Source of the DNA: Bryum argenteum
Taxonomy: Eukaryota; Streptophyta; Bryopsida; Bryales; Bryaceae
Direction: 5' to 3'
DNA length: 64,000 nt
NCBI GenBank assembly: GCA_037043015.1
Contig: CM073329.1
Location: 3,240,648 to 3,304,647, forward strand
This document shows, piece by piece, positions 10,572-22,140 of the stretch (position 1 is its first letter; each line of letters begins with the position of its first letter). The notes beneath the pieces are model-generated. The model was not told the DNA's origin. It saw nothing but the letters and a program-made list of their open reading frames with translations, and searched no databases. Made by a program: the position numbers and the translations under genes.

Positions 10572-12941
10572 ATGTTCTTGTCACGGGAACGAGCGATCAG
10601 GAAGCGCAAGCGCGGAGAGAGACTGTTCTCCTTCCACAATTTCGCTGACCCAGGGTTTCCTGCGGACTACGACGGACCCTTTCGAGATAATGTGCGAGCG
10701 TTTCTTGAGGAATGTGCGGAAACGGAAGTCACTGTCGATGGGTTGCCGGGATGGTGCGTGGCTCTAGAGGACGACTCCATTCAGGGCGCCCGCGTCAATC
10801 TGTTGATATTTGTGGAGGGCGTTCAGGATTCTCTCCACCCCTACTGTGATCAGTGCAGATGCATCGGTAAGCTTCAACTCCAGTTGCTGTTTCGCAATAG
10901 CTTGTTCAGAACTTCCGATCATTTCGTAATGTTCTTAGCTACTTTAGCTCTCGAGAGGGTTTTCTATCTTTTGTCCTGACTGTGAGTGCATGCAAGCAGG
11001 ATGGAGCCATCATCCGGTTTCCAACAAGCGATACCACTTCATTATTCCTGCTCCAGATCTCCCCGAGCGCTCGAAGAGGGCGAGCGGGATGCTAGGTGCC
11101 AAGGTATGCTTGAACTGCGAGGAGCCGTTATTGCAAGGGTACCTCAGCTGTCCATCCTGCGGCGACGAAGCTGTGGCTTCTAGTTTCTTATACTCTCAGA
11201 GTCACCTGCTTCACGGAGTCATCCACTGTAACGGTTTCGGTCACCTCTTGCGTATCAATGGAAGGGAGAAGGGATCTGACTTTGCTTCAGGACGAGAGAT
11301 CATGGACCTCTGGGATCGGATGTGTGCAATGTTAAGGGCCAGGTCCGCATTCCTGACCATAAACTCATGAGCCTCTGATGATAGCACTGTCTGTATAGAG
11401 ATCGAACAATGAGGGGCATGAGGGTATGCATTGGCCTCTTAAACTGTTGTTTGAGCTGACTTGTTTGCGTTTTTTCTGAGTGTGGTGGTCTTGTAATGTT
11501 CCACAGAAAAGTAAGCGTGGAGGACGTAGCGAAGAAATGCTCACTCGAGCTTCGTCTACTTCACGCCGTCGGTTATGGCGAGTCATGGTACGGAAGGTGG
11601 GGCTACAAGTTCGGACACGGAAGCTTTGGCATAACGCAGCAAATGTACGTGAAGGCGGTCGAAGCAATACGGGAAATGCCATTGAGGATCATGGCACAGC
11701 ACTTTGAAGGTGTCGACCAGGAGGTTCCAGCAATCATCACCCTCTATCAACGCATCAGCGGTCAGACTCTGCAGACCGTAGGCGACTTGATTCGTTTCAT
11801 GATGGAGCTCAAAGTGAGACTACCGGAACACCCAGAGACGAAAAACGCGACAAAGGGACTCAAGGAGAGCGACAGAAGAAGCGGAAACAACATGAGCCTA
11901 GCAGTAAGCAGCACCCCACAAGCAGACATGTCGTCCAGGTGGTCTTTGAAACGTCTGGACCTCGCAACGCAAGTCATAGTGGAGGCTCTCAAAAGCTGCG
12001 ACAAGAAGTGGATGCCGCGCCAGGACGTTCGAGATGCAGCACGAGTTTACATCGGCGACACCGGCCTTCTGGACTACGTCCTGAAATCCCTCGGAAACCG
12101 AGTTGTAGGCAGCCATATCGTCCGCAGGGCTGTCAACCCCATCACCAAAGTCTTAGAGTACAGCCTCGAAGATGCAGTTGCAGCCGGAGCTGCGAGGGAC
12201 CAGAGCAGATGTCAAGCCCCAGAGACAGCCTGTGAAGTGGGCAGGACAGAAGTTCTTAAAGACATCGTCTACATCTACAAGCACGTTCTGGAGAATTACA
12301 AACCTGCCAGAAGCGGCATCAAGAATCTGCTAACAGCGATACCCACTGCAGCCAGAATCATTCTGGATACGAAACAGTTCATCAAAGACTATCGAGGTGA
12401 GCTCACGAGGAAGTCAGCGAACAACGACTGGAATATGGACGATGACGAGCTCTTAAGAGTGATGTGCACAGTGGTTTTGAAAGATGAAGATTCAATGCGG
12501 AATAGACCCAGTCCTCCACCAGAGCTGGTAGTGCTTCCCCCGCACGCGACAGTCCGGGACCTGAAGATGGAAGCACAGAGGGCGTTCCGTGAGACCTACT
12601 TCATCATGCATAGCTTCTGCGTGGAATCGATCCCTGATCTGGAAGGCGACGACGAAGATTTACTGTTCGGAGCTATTGAGTCGGGTTCCCACGTCCGCAT
12701 CGACGGCAGCGGGATCCACACTTGCCATGACTGGCGTTATGAGGGAGGCATCGAGAGCTGGATCGTAGACTGCCCTTGCGGTACCAAGGATGATGATGGC
12801 GAGCGTATGATTGCTTGTGATGATTGTGAGGTCTGGCAGCACACCCGTTGTGGAGGAATTTCCGACATGGATGCTATCCCTCTGCATTTCCTCTGCCACC
12901 GTTGTAGTGTCAACCTCAACTTCTACCACACCATGCTCTAG
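10572..12941 (+). CDS. PHD-finger protein of the MMD1/DUET-MS1 family
   Basis: Three exons, 10572-10866, 11000-11342 and 11507-12941, give 690 codons in phase, close to the roughly 670 residues of Arabidopsis MMD1 and MS1. The order matches the family: a basic start (RKRKRGERLF), the conserved DPGFPADYDGPFRDNVRAFL block, a GWSHHPVSNKRYHFI block at the first junction, the KVSVEDVAKKCSLELRLLHA..YGRWGYKFGHGSFG block near residues 213-245, and a C-terminal PHD finger at about 635-679 with all Cys/His ligands (CPCG, CDDCEVWQH, CHRC). Family members are nuclear chromatin readers needed for meiotic progression or tapetum and pollen development. Here the role is inferred from family membership only. 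The start at 10572 is chosen because the sequence upstream is intronic. Paralogue-level identity (MMD1, MS1 or At1g33420-type) is not resolved. Confidence 0.9.
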
Positions 12942-14838
12942 ATCGACAAATCAACAAACTTGGAGTCCTTCATCATTCAAACTTCAAGCCCCGGGAGAAG
13001 ATTGAAGAATCAAACTCATTTAGTATGTTTACCTTCCGAGGCACTTGTTGTCGGAGGAACACAGCGCTCACCATCACCACTGAGTGTTCATTGGCTCGCT
13101 CTTTTCTACAAAAGTTTCAGCTACATGAAGTTGTAGTGCACCCTGTACAAATATATGTACCCATACGCCAGTCGCCGGCTGATGAATCCACTTGCTTCAC
13201 AGATGATCACCATCTTTTTATATATCAGTCGTTGTCCTCACCGCTTCTCTATCTGATTACGTCGTTTTATGCCTCCAATCATATTCAGAACTTTTCTTAT
13301 AAATTCCTACTACCGTGGCATATCTTCAATAATCGTGAAAATGGACTGAATTAGTTCTATCCGTAAGCAGGGTTGGTTGACTTGGGTGTTCTATCAGTTT
13401 CCCGACGATACTGGCCATGGCAAGAGAAGGATGGAGCACCACAAATGCAGGTACCATTTCTCTCCCAAACACCTCAATTGTCAAGCACTCTAGAGAAATA
13501 CTACTTGTCCTGACTGTATTGAGTGCACATACAACAGGCAGCAGGGCACTAAACTATGATGAGATCCTACTGCCCTTCAGTTAATTAATTCTCCTTGCAT
13601 TAATTTGTGCAAAGTCAAGTAGAAGTAGAAGGAGCTTGGTAGCAATTTATTTGGCTTGTCCTTGCTGGTGCACTCAAGTGGGTCCAGGGTCAACTTTAGA
13701 GAGATGAGTATGAATGACTCAACTCAACTCAACGCGCACGTACTAGGACAGTCAGACAGCAAAGTGTAAACGACTTATATCAATTTTCACGCGTCAGCAT
13801 CAATTTGTTAGTGTGGCTGGACCAGTGCATCCATCCATCCATGTAATGCAGTGTCCTCGAGCGCGCCATATCCCAGGACTTCATTGGCCTACCCCATGCA
13901 CGCCAGTCCTTCCCTTCCAGGTGCGCCCCAACTTGTGTTCATCACCTTTGCCTAGCATAACAGTTTGGGTCATTAGCACTGCTGTACTGGGTCCTGCAGG
14001 GAAAAAAACCAGGCAAGATCTTCATGCTCTAAGTTAGGATATGCTGTAATGTATGTATGTCCATTTGGTGTTGTTTTTTTTGGTGGTACTAGTGACTTTC
14101 AACAGGAGATCAAGTGACGGCTACTGAGGAATCATATATAATTGTTGCTCAATTTACTGAAATCCAATATCCACCAACTTAGGTGTTCTGCTGACCTTTT
14201 TCCTCACATGATAGTGGATTGTATGGTAGCACTTTTGTAACACCATCACTAGAGTGCATGTACATTGTCCTGCTATTTAGCCATTTGCAATTTGAGTAAT
14301 TTTTATTTGAAAAGTTGGTGTTTTTGTTTGGATCTGAGTGTACTACATCAATGAGCTCATTAAGGTGGTAGATATCCCATATAATTTCCATTTGATTTAC
14401 ATATTGAACAGTGGGGTTTTGACGCATCAGATATATCTCTAGCAATTGTTTTCTGGAAGGTAGATGTTTCATCTTGTTTGATGATTTTTGAAGTGTAATG
14501 AATAAGTTTTAAGATTTAGAATGACATTGGGTTTTAGAATTAACCACACTTTATCTAGAGAGGTGCATTTTAATTCTGAGTTATGAAACTATTGCAATAT
14601 CTTCTCTTGTAATTGAATTAGCAGATTAGTTAATTATGATCCATGTAAAAGGTAGATAGAGAGCTTTCTCATGTAGTGTAATTTGCATTTAGCACTAGAT
14701 AAATAACAACCGGCATAGGGTTGAATGAAGAATCCCACTAAAATGTATATGCATGCATAGATTTTGGATATCTTTCAGAATATGCATATCATGTGGATCC
14801 TAAGCCATTTGATCTAAACCTCTGAAATATTGACACTA
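12942..14838. other. 3' flank of the PHD gene and unassigned spacer
   Basis: The first few hundred bases are probably 3' UTR. The rest shows no gene. Frames at 13025-13354, 13813-14037 and 14179-14472 (-) have no recognisable domains. Confidence 0.4.
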
Positions 14839-14846
14839 CTTGGCAC

Positions 14847-14993
14847 AAGCGTTGTCTTATCAGACGAAATTCCTATTCATTTGTTAGACACAATTTAGAT
14901 GAGTTGTACATTCAATACATTGATGACGTCTTAGATGTACATCTCATTTAAATTGTGTCTGACATAGGAATTTTGTCCGATAAGACAATCCTG
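14847..14993. mobile_element. Foldback MITE with 8-bp target duplication
   Basis: A 147-bp element flanked by a perfect 8-bp direct repeat, CTTGGCAC, at 14839-14846 and 14994-15001. The two halves are inverted copies of about 57 bp (TTGTCTTATCAGACGAAATT and its complement), so the element is nearly one hairpin. An 8-bp duplication suggests the hAT superfamily. No coding content. Confidence 0.8.
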
Positions 14994-15453
14994 CTTGGCA
15001 CTGGAAATTATTCCCAATTTATGAAACATGGTTTTCAATTTTCACGCCAAAATTTTTTTGGCGTGATAATTTTCGAGCGTACAGAAATGATAGTAGTCTC
15101 GGCTGCGGCAGGAATTCCCATGTTACCTTTAGGAGGATAGTAAGTTACTGTCTGACCAGCCGGTTGGTCCCCCATTAGAGATTGCCCCGAGATCCCCCCC
15201 CCCCCCTTGTGGACAGTGCACAAACTCTCCTTGCCATCATGGCCCATACGTCCCCACGGTACATCTTCTGATTGGAATGTGGAAAACCCTTTTCCGCTGA
15301 AAATCCGTATGCGCCCCCGTGATAACAACATCAACACTGATGCCGGTGGCCATGTATGCTCAAAAGCGTCATTTGAATGAAATCAATAAAATCGTAAGAA
15401 ATTCAGAAATTCAAAAATTGTATTGATCTTGTGTTAGCCCCAAGTATCCTTAA

Positions 15454-15819
15454 CCCTTAAACGCCCAAGCAAGCCCGAGGGGCTTGATTCCAACAGAATC
15501 TTCCCTGTAGCTCTCACTGTACTCAACTTTTCACTTATATTTTGATGTCAAACTGGTCACCTTCTTCTAATGCATTGAAAAAGTGAGATTTGACAATTCA
15601 AATCACAATTTGTATGAGTGATTTCGTGGTTTGAAAGGATTGTGGTAGGTAGGTTGGGGTGGTACAAAACCTTGTAGGAGGTTGCAAGCTCATCAGTGAT
15701 TGGTTCTTTCACAATGCCCAAGATCAAAAAGTGCACTATTCATGATGCCCAAGTCCGAAAGATGCTGTGATCCAATTTTGGGCTGCTCATTTCAGACCCC
15801 AAGGGCGTTTAAATAAGGG
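15454..15819. mobile_element. TTAA-flanked MITE, copy 1 (piggyBac-like)
   Basis: TTAA occurs on both sides (15450-15453 and 15820-15823). Left end CCCTTAAACGCCCAAG, right end (complement) CCCTTATTTAAACGCCC. The body is shared with 36833-37390. TTAA duplication and CCCTT termini are the signature of piggyBac elements, and the full-length element at 18692 also begins CCCTTAA. No coding capacity. Confidence 0.7.
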
Positions 15820-15823
15820 TTAA

Positions 15824-16223
15824 AACCCAAAATGAGTTTTTTGCAGTTTTGGGCAGCCCATTTGAAGGGGTTGACCTCTAAGTCCTCAAGGGAGCCCAAA
15901 TGGGTTTTTGTTGTTTTAAGCAGCTCAGAAAAAGGTGTTGATATTTTTGCCTAAGATTTTTATTAGGTGCTCATATATACTGCAAAGTGTATGTGGTACA
16001 ATTTGGAGAACCGAATTTCAATTTTAGAACCTTCATCGAGAAGTTTTAGGTTTAAGGTCCACAACGGGCGGTTTGAATTTAGACTCTTTTGGATTATTAT
16101 CTTTTGGGAATATGTTTACAATAATACTACTGATCAAATCTTCAAGAATTCCAACTTATAACTTTACCAGTTTTACAAGAGCAACCTTCAAAATTTACAA
16201 CAGTAAACTCCTAATTCTGCAAA

Positions 16224-16257
<34 letters not shown>

Positions 16258-18347
16258 TAATAATAATAATAATAAAATAAATGAAAAGAAAAGAAAAGAA
16301 GCATCAACTTTGACCGTTATAATCTTTCAAATGAAGATCGAACGGTTGACATTTTTTATTGTAGTATTGATGATAGTTGGCTTTTAGATCTTGCGGTTGA
16401 GAGTAGAATGAAGATGTAAAGATTTTGACCATTCTCAATTCTTAGAAGGTGGTCAAAAATTGCGGTTTTTGAGGTTTTGGGACCCGAGACATGCCTTGGG
16501 CACTTAGGGTTTAAGATTAATATTTTACCCTAAGATTTATAGGGTGCTTCTCATATTGCAAAGTGTGGAAGCCAAATTTCAATTTTCGAACCTTCTTCTA
16601 GAAATTTTTAGGCTTGAAGTTTAAAATGGTTAATTTAAATCTAGATTTTTTATTATTTTATATTTGGAAATGTGTTCGTAACCAAATTGCTACTCATGTT
16701 TTAGAGTGACCTAAGTCAAAAAGTTTAACAATTTTACAAGGGCAACCTATATACGGTAATGAACTTTGTAATACAATTCAAGTTTCATCTATAGTTTATA
16801 GGCCTTGCATAACATGACAATGCTTCCTACATACACTTCCATGCACAATTTTAACCACTTAAAAAACCTTCCAACTTCTTTAAAGATATGTTCTATCACT
16901 CTTTGAAAATATATAGTTGAGAAGGTTCGAGAACATAATATTAATACATTGTCCCTTAAGTTACAAACCCCTTGCATTTGAAATATCTTGGTTAGGGGAT
17001 AACGGAATAATGCCTTTTTAAGAGAATTGAGGTTATTCCAAAAAAATTATGTCAATATTAATTGCGTGCTTAAGTGAATTGAGTAGATTAATTTTCTTTT
17101 TGAAATATACATAGATTTTACCTATTGTACCAATCCCCCTCTTATCTTGCATATACACTAGAGGTGGTGCATAAGACCTCAAGTCCTCTAACCCCTAAAT
17201 TTTCTTCAACCCTAAATTCCCTTGTTGTTTTTGGAGCAAGAAGTTTCAAAACTGTCTTTTTTTTAAATCCCGTGTACTCTCGGAACCAGATACAAATTCT
17301 CTATTCTTAAAGTTCCAACCATAGGATCTTGTACCTTACTTGTTTATGAGCTACTGCAAAAAAATTCCACTATTGGATGTTCTCCATTTATGAGATCGTA
17401 ATGTTTAAATTTGATGCAAAAGTTTTTTTGGCTATTGCAGAGGACACATAGTGTAATTGGTGCCAAGATGCATCATTTAACTAAATATGGACTTTGGGCT
17501 TATTTATGGACTTTAAAACATGGGGAGATCCCTCCATCCATGACCTTAAAATCTACATATTTGTAGAGTATCTTCATAGAACCTAGATTCTATAAATCAT
17601 TTTGCAACTATTGTTCTTAATTGTAGACCGTGGACTGTCCATATTTAGTTAAATATGTCATCAAGGGCAAGTTGAAGTTTGTTACCCCAAAAAAATTATG
17701 CATATTTTTTCATCGTGTAGGCAATCAAGTTGAGTATGCTCATGCAAAATTTTAGACACTCATTCCGCTTTTTTGACCTTCATGCAATTTATATTTTAGA
17801 AGGTCTAAAAAGACCACTATAGTAAAACATGCATTTCATCATGTTTATTTGGTTTTAAAAAATTGAACAGTGAGTAGATCCCTTTATGAGTTTGTGAATT
17901 TCAAGAAAAAATATCTTTGAAGAATTCCAAAATCTCAAATTTCGACAAGTTTTGTTAGAATTAAGTCGGACCTTACTAGAAATTGTGAAGATTGTTCTTG
18001 TAATCTTTGGAAGGTGCCCTTATGAAATTGACAAACTTTTCGATTTAGGTCACTTTGAAACATGAATAATGATTTGATTATGAACATATTTCTAAATAGA
18101 AGAATCAAAGAAAAAAAATCAAAAAAAGTCTAAATTTAAATTGCCCGTTTTGGACTTGAAACCTAAATTTTTTTAGATGAAGGACTTTAATTTTGAATTT
18201 GGCTTTGCAAATATTACCACATACACTTCGTAGTATAAGATGCACCTTCTAAAAATCTTAGGCAAAAACATTACTTATAACCCCTTCAAAATGACTGCCG
18301 AAAAGCACAATAACCCATTTTGGGTTTTAAGAATACTTAGGGGTTAA
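15824..18347. mobile_element. Large element with long inverted terminal arms
   Basis: The left arm (about 15824-16185) and right arm (about 18347-17985 on the other strand) are diverged inverted copies. Shared blocks: 'aaaacccaaaatg', 'catttgaaggggtt', 'ttttgcctaagattttta', 'aagtgtatgtggta' and 'aacgggc..tttaaattt'. A third, direct copy sits inside at about 16500-16760. No protein-coding frame is visible between the arms, so this is a non-autonomous foldback element. The left boundary abuts the TTAA MITE at 15820 and the exact ends are uncertain. Confidence 0.5.
16223..16280. repeat. (AAT)n microsatellite
   Basis: About 17 AAT units with two AAAT interruptions. Confidence 0.95.
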
Positions 18348-18545
18348 CAATTCAACTTCAACATTTTTGCCAATTCTCAATCGCATATGCATTGCAAGTC
18401 TTGTGTGTTGCAAGAATGTTAGAACGAGGATGAAGAATAATCAACATGGTGGTGTAGGAGGATGAAGAGACAGAAGCATTCATCCATCAAAGGCGGAGGA
18501 ACAAAGTTAGAGGCATGTTGATCGTGAGGTAGATGCGTTGAAATT

Positions 18546-18600
18546 GTACTCCCTCTGTCCCATTATTATTGTCCATGAGGTTCTCTAAAATCCACCTGCA
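18546..18600. repeat. Stowaway-like terminal sequence (one-sided)
   Basis: TACTCCCTCTGTCCCATTAT matches the well-known Stowaway MITE terminus (TA + CTCCCTCCGTCCCATAAT). A similar end lies at 38037 (ACTCCCTCTGTTCCCATAAT). Neither has a visible partner end, so these are fragments or diverged copies. Confidence 0.4.
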
Positions 18601-18929
18601 GAGGTAGATTTGAAAGAACCTACTTGGTATCCAGTTTTGTCGAGATCCAAAAGCGAATAGCATAAAAAAAAGACATGTTAGCATCCATTAACCCTTAATT
18701 GACATCCTTGTTTTCCAAAAATTGGGGGAAAATAGTACCTTCATGCCTTTGAGGTGTATTATCTCATATGTAATTAACAATTTTCAAAATCCGAAACGGT
18801 GAACGTCGAGGTAACTTGGTTATCGGTTTAACGCAAAAAACATCACCCAGATCGGGTCAAATCTCAAGAATTGTCACCGTTGAGAAAATGAGAATTTATG
18901 TGAGAGTTGGGAAAAATTGGAGAAACATT

Positions 18930-19270
18930 GCCCCTGCCTCGCGAGGCTGCCACCGGAAGAAGCGCCCTGCCCTGTCAGGAGGCGGCGCTGTAATTAGAGT
19001 GTCGAATTGGAGGGGGGGGGGCAAGGAGGCCCGGCCTCCAGCGAGGGCGCTTCCCCGCCCAACAGCCCCCGATTGGCGAGGGGGACTTGGCCACCGGCGG
19101 CAGGCGCCCGGCAGCCGAGGGGCCGGCTAGATCTCTGCGCCGGCCGGGCGCCCACCGGCGGCGCAGCACCGGCACTGCGAGGTCGCGGCCTTGGAAGGCC
19201 GGCGGTCGGTCGCCCCCACCGCACACGGCACCCGGGTCTGTAGGGCCGAACTCGTGAGCCCAGGGCTCCC
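18930..19270. repeat. GC-rich block near the left end of the piggyBac-like element
   Basis: Strikingly GC-rich sequence inside AT-rich DNA. It shares CCCCGATTGGCGAGG with the right-hand block (19067 region and 22070 region), in the same orientation. The several frames predicted across it on both strands are compositional artefacts. Confidence 0.6.
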
Positions 19271-19498
19271 CTGGCCGAAAAGCCAGAGTGAAAATCACCC
19301 CAATTTTTTTAAAAATTGCAATTCCTCATTATAAATTAGCCATTACCAAATTTCCAACCTCGGGATTTGAACCCAAGAAGCCACCCATAATGTGACATTG
19401 GACCCCTATTCCCCCCCATTCTAAACAAGACATTTATGCATATACAAACAACTAAGATAAAATATGAAAATGAGCAAAACACAAATGTTAGAGTAACA

Positions 19499-21877
19499 TC
19501 AAATGCGTTTAGAATGAAAATCCACAAAGCATTTCCCCATACACATGAATTTGTTGCATGTTGGACAATAATAATTCATTATTTTCCCACACACTACACA
19601 TGTCCTCTTCCGCTTCTCAGCAACCAACTTATTAGTGTAATGCAACTTCGTGGGGCGTGAAACCATTGCATCAATAACCGTGGTCCGTGGACGCTCACAC
19701 ATGGTATATCCTGCCATCAATGCATTAGCAACAAGCAAATTGTATTTCACATGAGTTAGACACTTCTTACTAGCATGAGCCATGTGTGATTTGTAAATAA
19801 TGTAGGAATTCACAAAAGAAGTATCTAAGATATGAAATAGGATACGGTGCCACCACTTGTGGTCTTTGCGTTGCACGGTGTAGTATCCTCGTAGTTGATC
19901 CTGGACATCAACTCCCCTCATTGTTTCTTGGTAGTGGATTAGTATGGGACTACAAGGCACCGAAACAAACTCTCCATTATGCCATCTAGAAATGTAGACT
20001 TGGCCATTAGCATCTAATGGAGAGAAAGTTGTAGACAATAAGCACACGGGTTTGTTATCAAACCAACAAATAGCAGCCATTCTACCACTAGCATGCATTT
20101 TAAACCACAATTGACCCCTAGTTCCTGTTCTTGGATTTATAGTGAGAGCACTAGGCCAACCAACACGATTGGATCTATACGTACTGGTTGCATAGATCCC
20201 TTTCTGTAGCAAACACCAAAACAACTTAGGGCTAGTAAAAAAATTGTCACAAGTCACAATATGACCCCTACCTTCGTGGCCCCCCATCAATTGGTTCACA
20301 ATTTTGAATCCCGTGGCATGATTGTCATCCTCTGATGTGGAGGCACCACAATAAACCTCCATATGTTGAACATACTTAGACACGCTATTTGCTAAGCACC
20401 AAATCTTGATACCATATTGGGTAGGCTTAGCCTTCATGTATTGCCTTATAGGCGAATACTTACCCGTATATAGTACCATCATTTCATCTACTGTCAAATT
20501 CTTCTCTGCATCCCACATTTGACCACACAAAACATTGAATTCATCTACTAGCCATTGAGTCTTAGCCATTTTGTTATAACCCGGGTCGGTTTTATCATGC
20601 ACTATTGTGTCATTATCAACCAAATGCACACATCTTAGAATGGCTTCAAACCGAGTACGACTCATGCATTTCACAATTGCAGGGGTTCTCCATACCTCTT
20701 CGTTTTTAGACCAATGAAACCGCGTTTGTGGCACCTTCTTCAACGCCATTACCATGAGCACTCCAAACCATGCCCGTAATTCGGACACTACTAAAGGAGT
20801 CCACCTGTAGCCACCCTTGTTTACCCCATTATCATCCAAACTTGTAGCATACAAATTAGTTTGCATACAAATCTTTCTCAAAGTTGAATTAGGCCAAAAC
20901 AATGAGAAGAAGTCAAGAGGTTCAATACAATCCAAAGTGCATTGGCTAAATCCCTCGTGCTCCCCAGTGAACTCCATACTAGGCAATTTTGTCAATTTAG
21001 AATTCCACATAGACTCACTAAACATCTCATTATCAGACATGTTGCAAATTTGAGCATAATCAGAATAGCCTAAACCAATTTCATTCCGCATCTCACCCCC
21101 GTTTACTAACCATTTCTTGGTATTTGGAGTCAATATCATAGAGTCTAACTTCTCTCCCATCTCATCATGACTATCACTACCATGTGGGATATATTCATCA
21201 TCACTTGTAGTAAAACCACTAGCACTTCCTTCCTCATCCAAAGAAACAATCACATTCCCACCCCAAATTTGGAGAAATGGCACACTACATGGTTGACCAT
21301 CCTCAACAATCAAACACACGGGTTCCGGTACCACAAATGTCCCCCATGGCCCATAGAAATTGACAGGGAGCAATTAGATGCCATGAAACACATCAAAGCT
21401 ATCATGCACAACAATACCCCATAATTCAACCAAACCGGAACATGGAGATTCAAGATCAATGTCAAGCAACGGTATCTCATTCCTCGGTACAATCACAGTC
21501 TTCCCGCGAAATCCAAGCTCATAGTCATTTGATGGTGCTATCAATACTCTATCAGACCTCAGTCTAACATTCCTATTACGCATCTTCAACACATTCTCAA
21601 AATCAACCAAACCTTGTGAATCTAAATCCCCCCCCACACCGTTGTTCACCAAATTCAACAGATCATCCAACTCACGGGACGTTGCGTGGAGATCCTCCTC
21701 ATCAATCAAAGCATCAACATGAGAATTTTCCATTGACTCATTTTCAATTATGAGTTGCAACAAATTAGAGGGTTGAGGAAGCTCACCTGCTGGAGTTGAC
21801 CTCCTCCCGCGACCGCGTCGCCCACCACCTCTCCGATTTCGTTGTAGGGCCTGTCGAGGGGGCCCAGCTGCTGTCAA
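19499..21877 (-). pseudogene. piggyBac transposase (DDE_Tnp_1_7), one in-frame stop
   Basis: The frame is continuous from 21877 down to 19499 except for TAA at 21374-21376. After the stop come 624 codons with the full piggyBac catalytic core: first Asp in LTVDEMM (residue 296), second in CDNFFTS (376), third in MRGVDVQDQ (489, with 492), then KWWHRILFHILDTSFVNSYI. A C-terminal cysteine-rich finger follows (about 592-620, CVVCG..CPTC..C..C..H). Before the stop, the N-terminal part has an arginine-rich patch (RGGGRRGRGRR) and an acidic stretch. No ATG stands at the start of the downstream frame; its first ATG is at 21160. Either the copy is dead or the stop is removed by an intron I could not identify. 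The catalytic residues are intact, which suggests recent decay. Confidence 0.85.
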
Positions 21878-22140
21878 TGCCGGCCACCGGCTGTCAGAGC
21901 CCAGGGCCTACCGAGGGAGCCCAGGGCATGTCGGCGCCTCGCCATCGGGAGTCGGGCGATCTCCCTGGCCGCCCCGATTGGCAGCCCGGGCGCCCTGGCC
22001 ATCGGGGGGCGGGCCTGTCGAGGGAGCCTGGCCGCCCCGATTGGTTGGGCCGCTTACGGGAGCCTGGCCGCCCCGATTGGCGAGGAGGCCTCTCGAGGGA
22101 GCCTGGCCACCCCATGCGCTGGAAGCGCCGGGCCGATCAA
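21800..22140. repeat. GC-rich minisatellite-like block
   Basis: Imperfect tandem copies of a unit of about 40-48 bp containing GGAGCCTGGCCGCCCCGATT. Read on the minus strand in the transposase frame it gives Gly/Pro/Arg-rich repeats (NRGGQAP). It separates the upstream open frame from the transposase frame and contains the stop TAG at 21908-21910. Confidence 0.7.

Noticed and set aside
12660..12929. Minus-strand frames over the PHD finger
   Set aside because: Shadow of the PHD exon in another frame.
18975..19298. Overlapping frames on both strands of the GC-rich block
   Set aside because: GC-rich DNA has few stops. No domain, no consistent codon use, and frames overlap on both strands.
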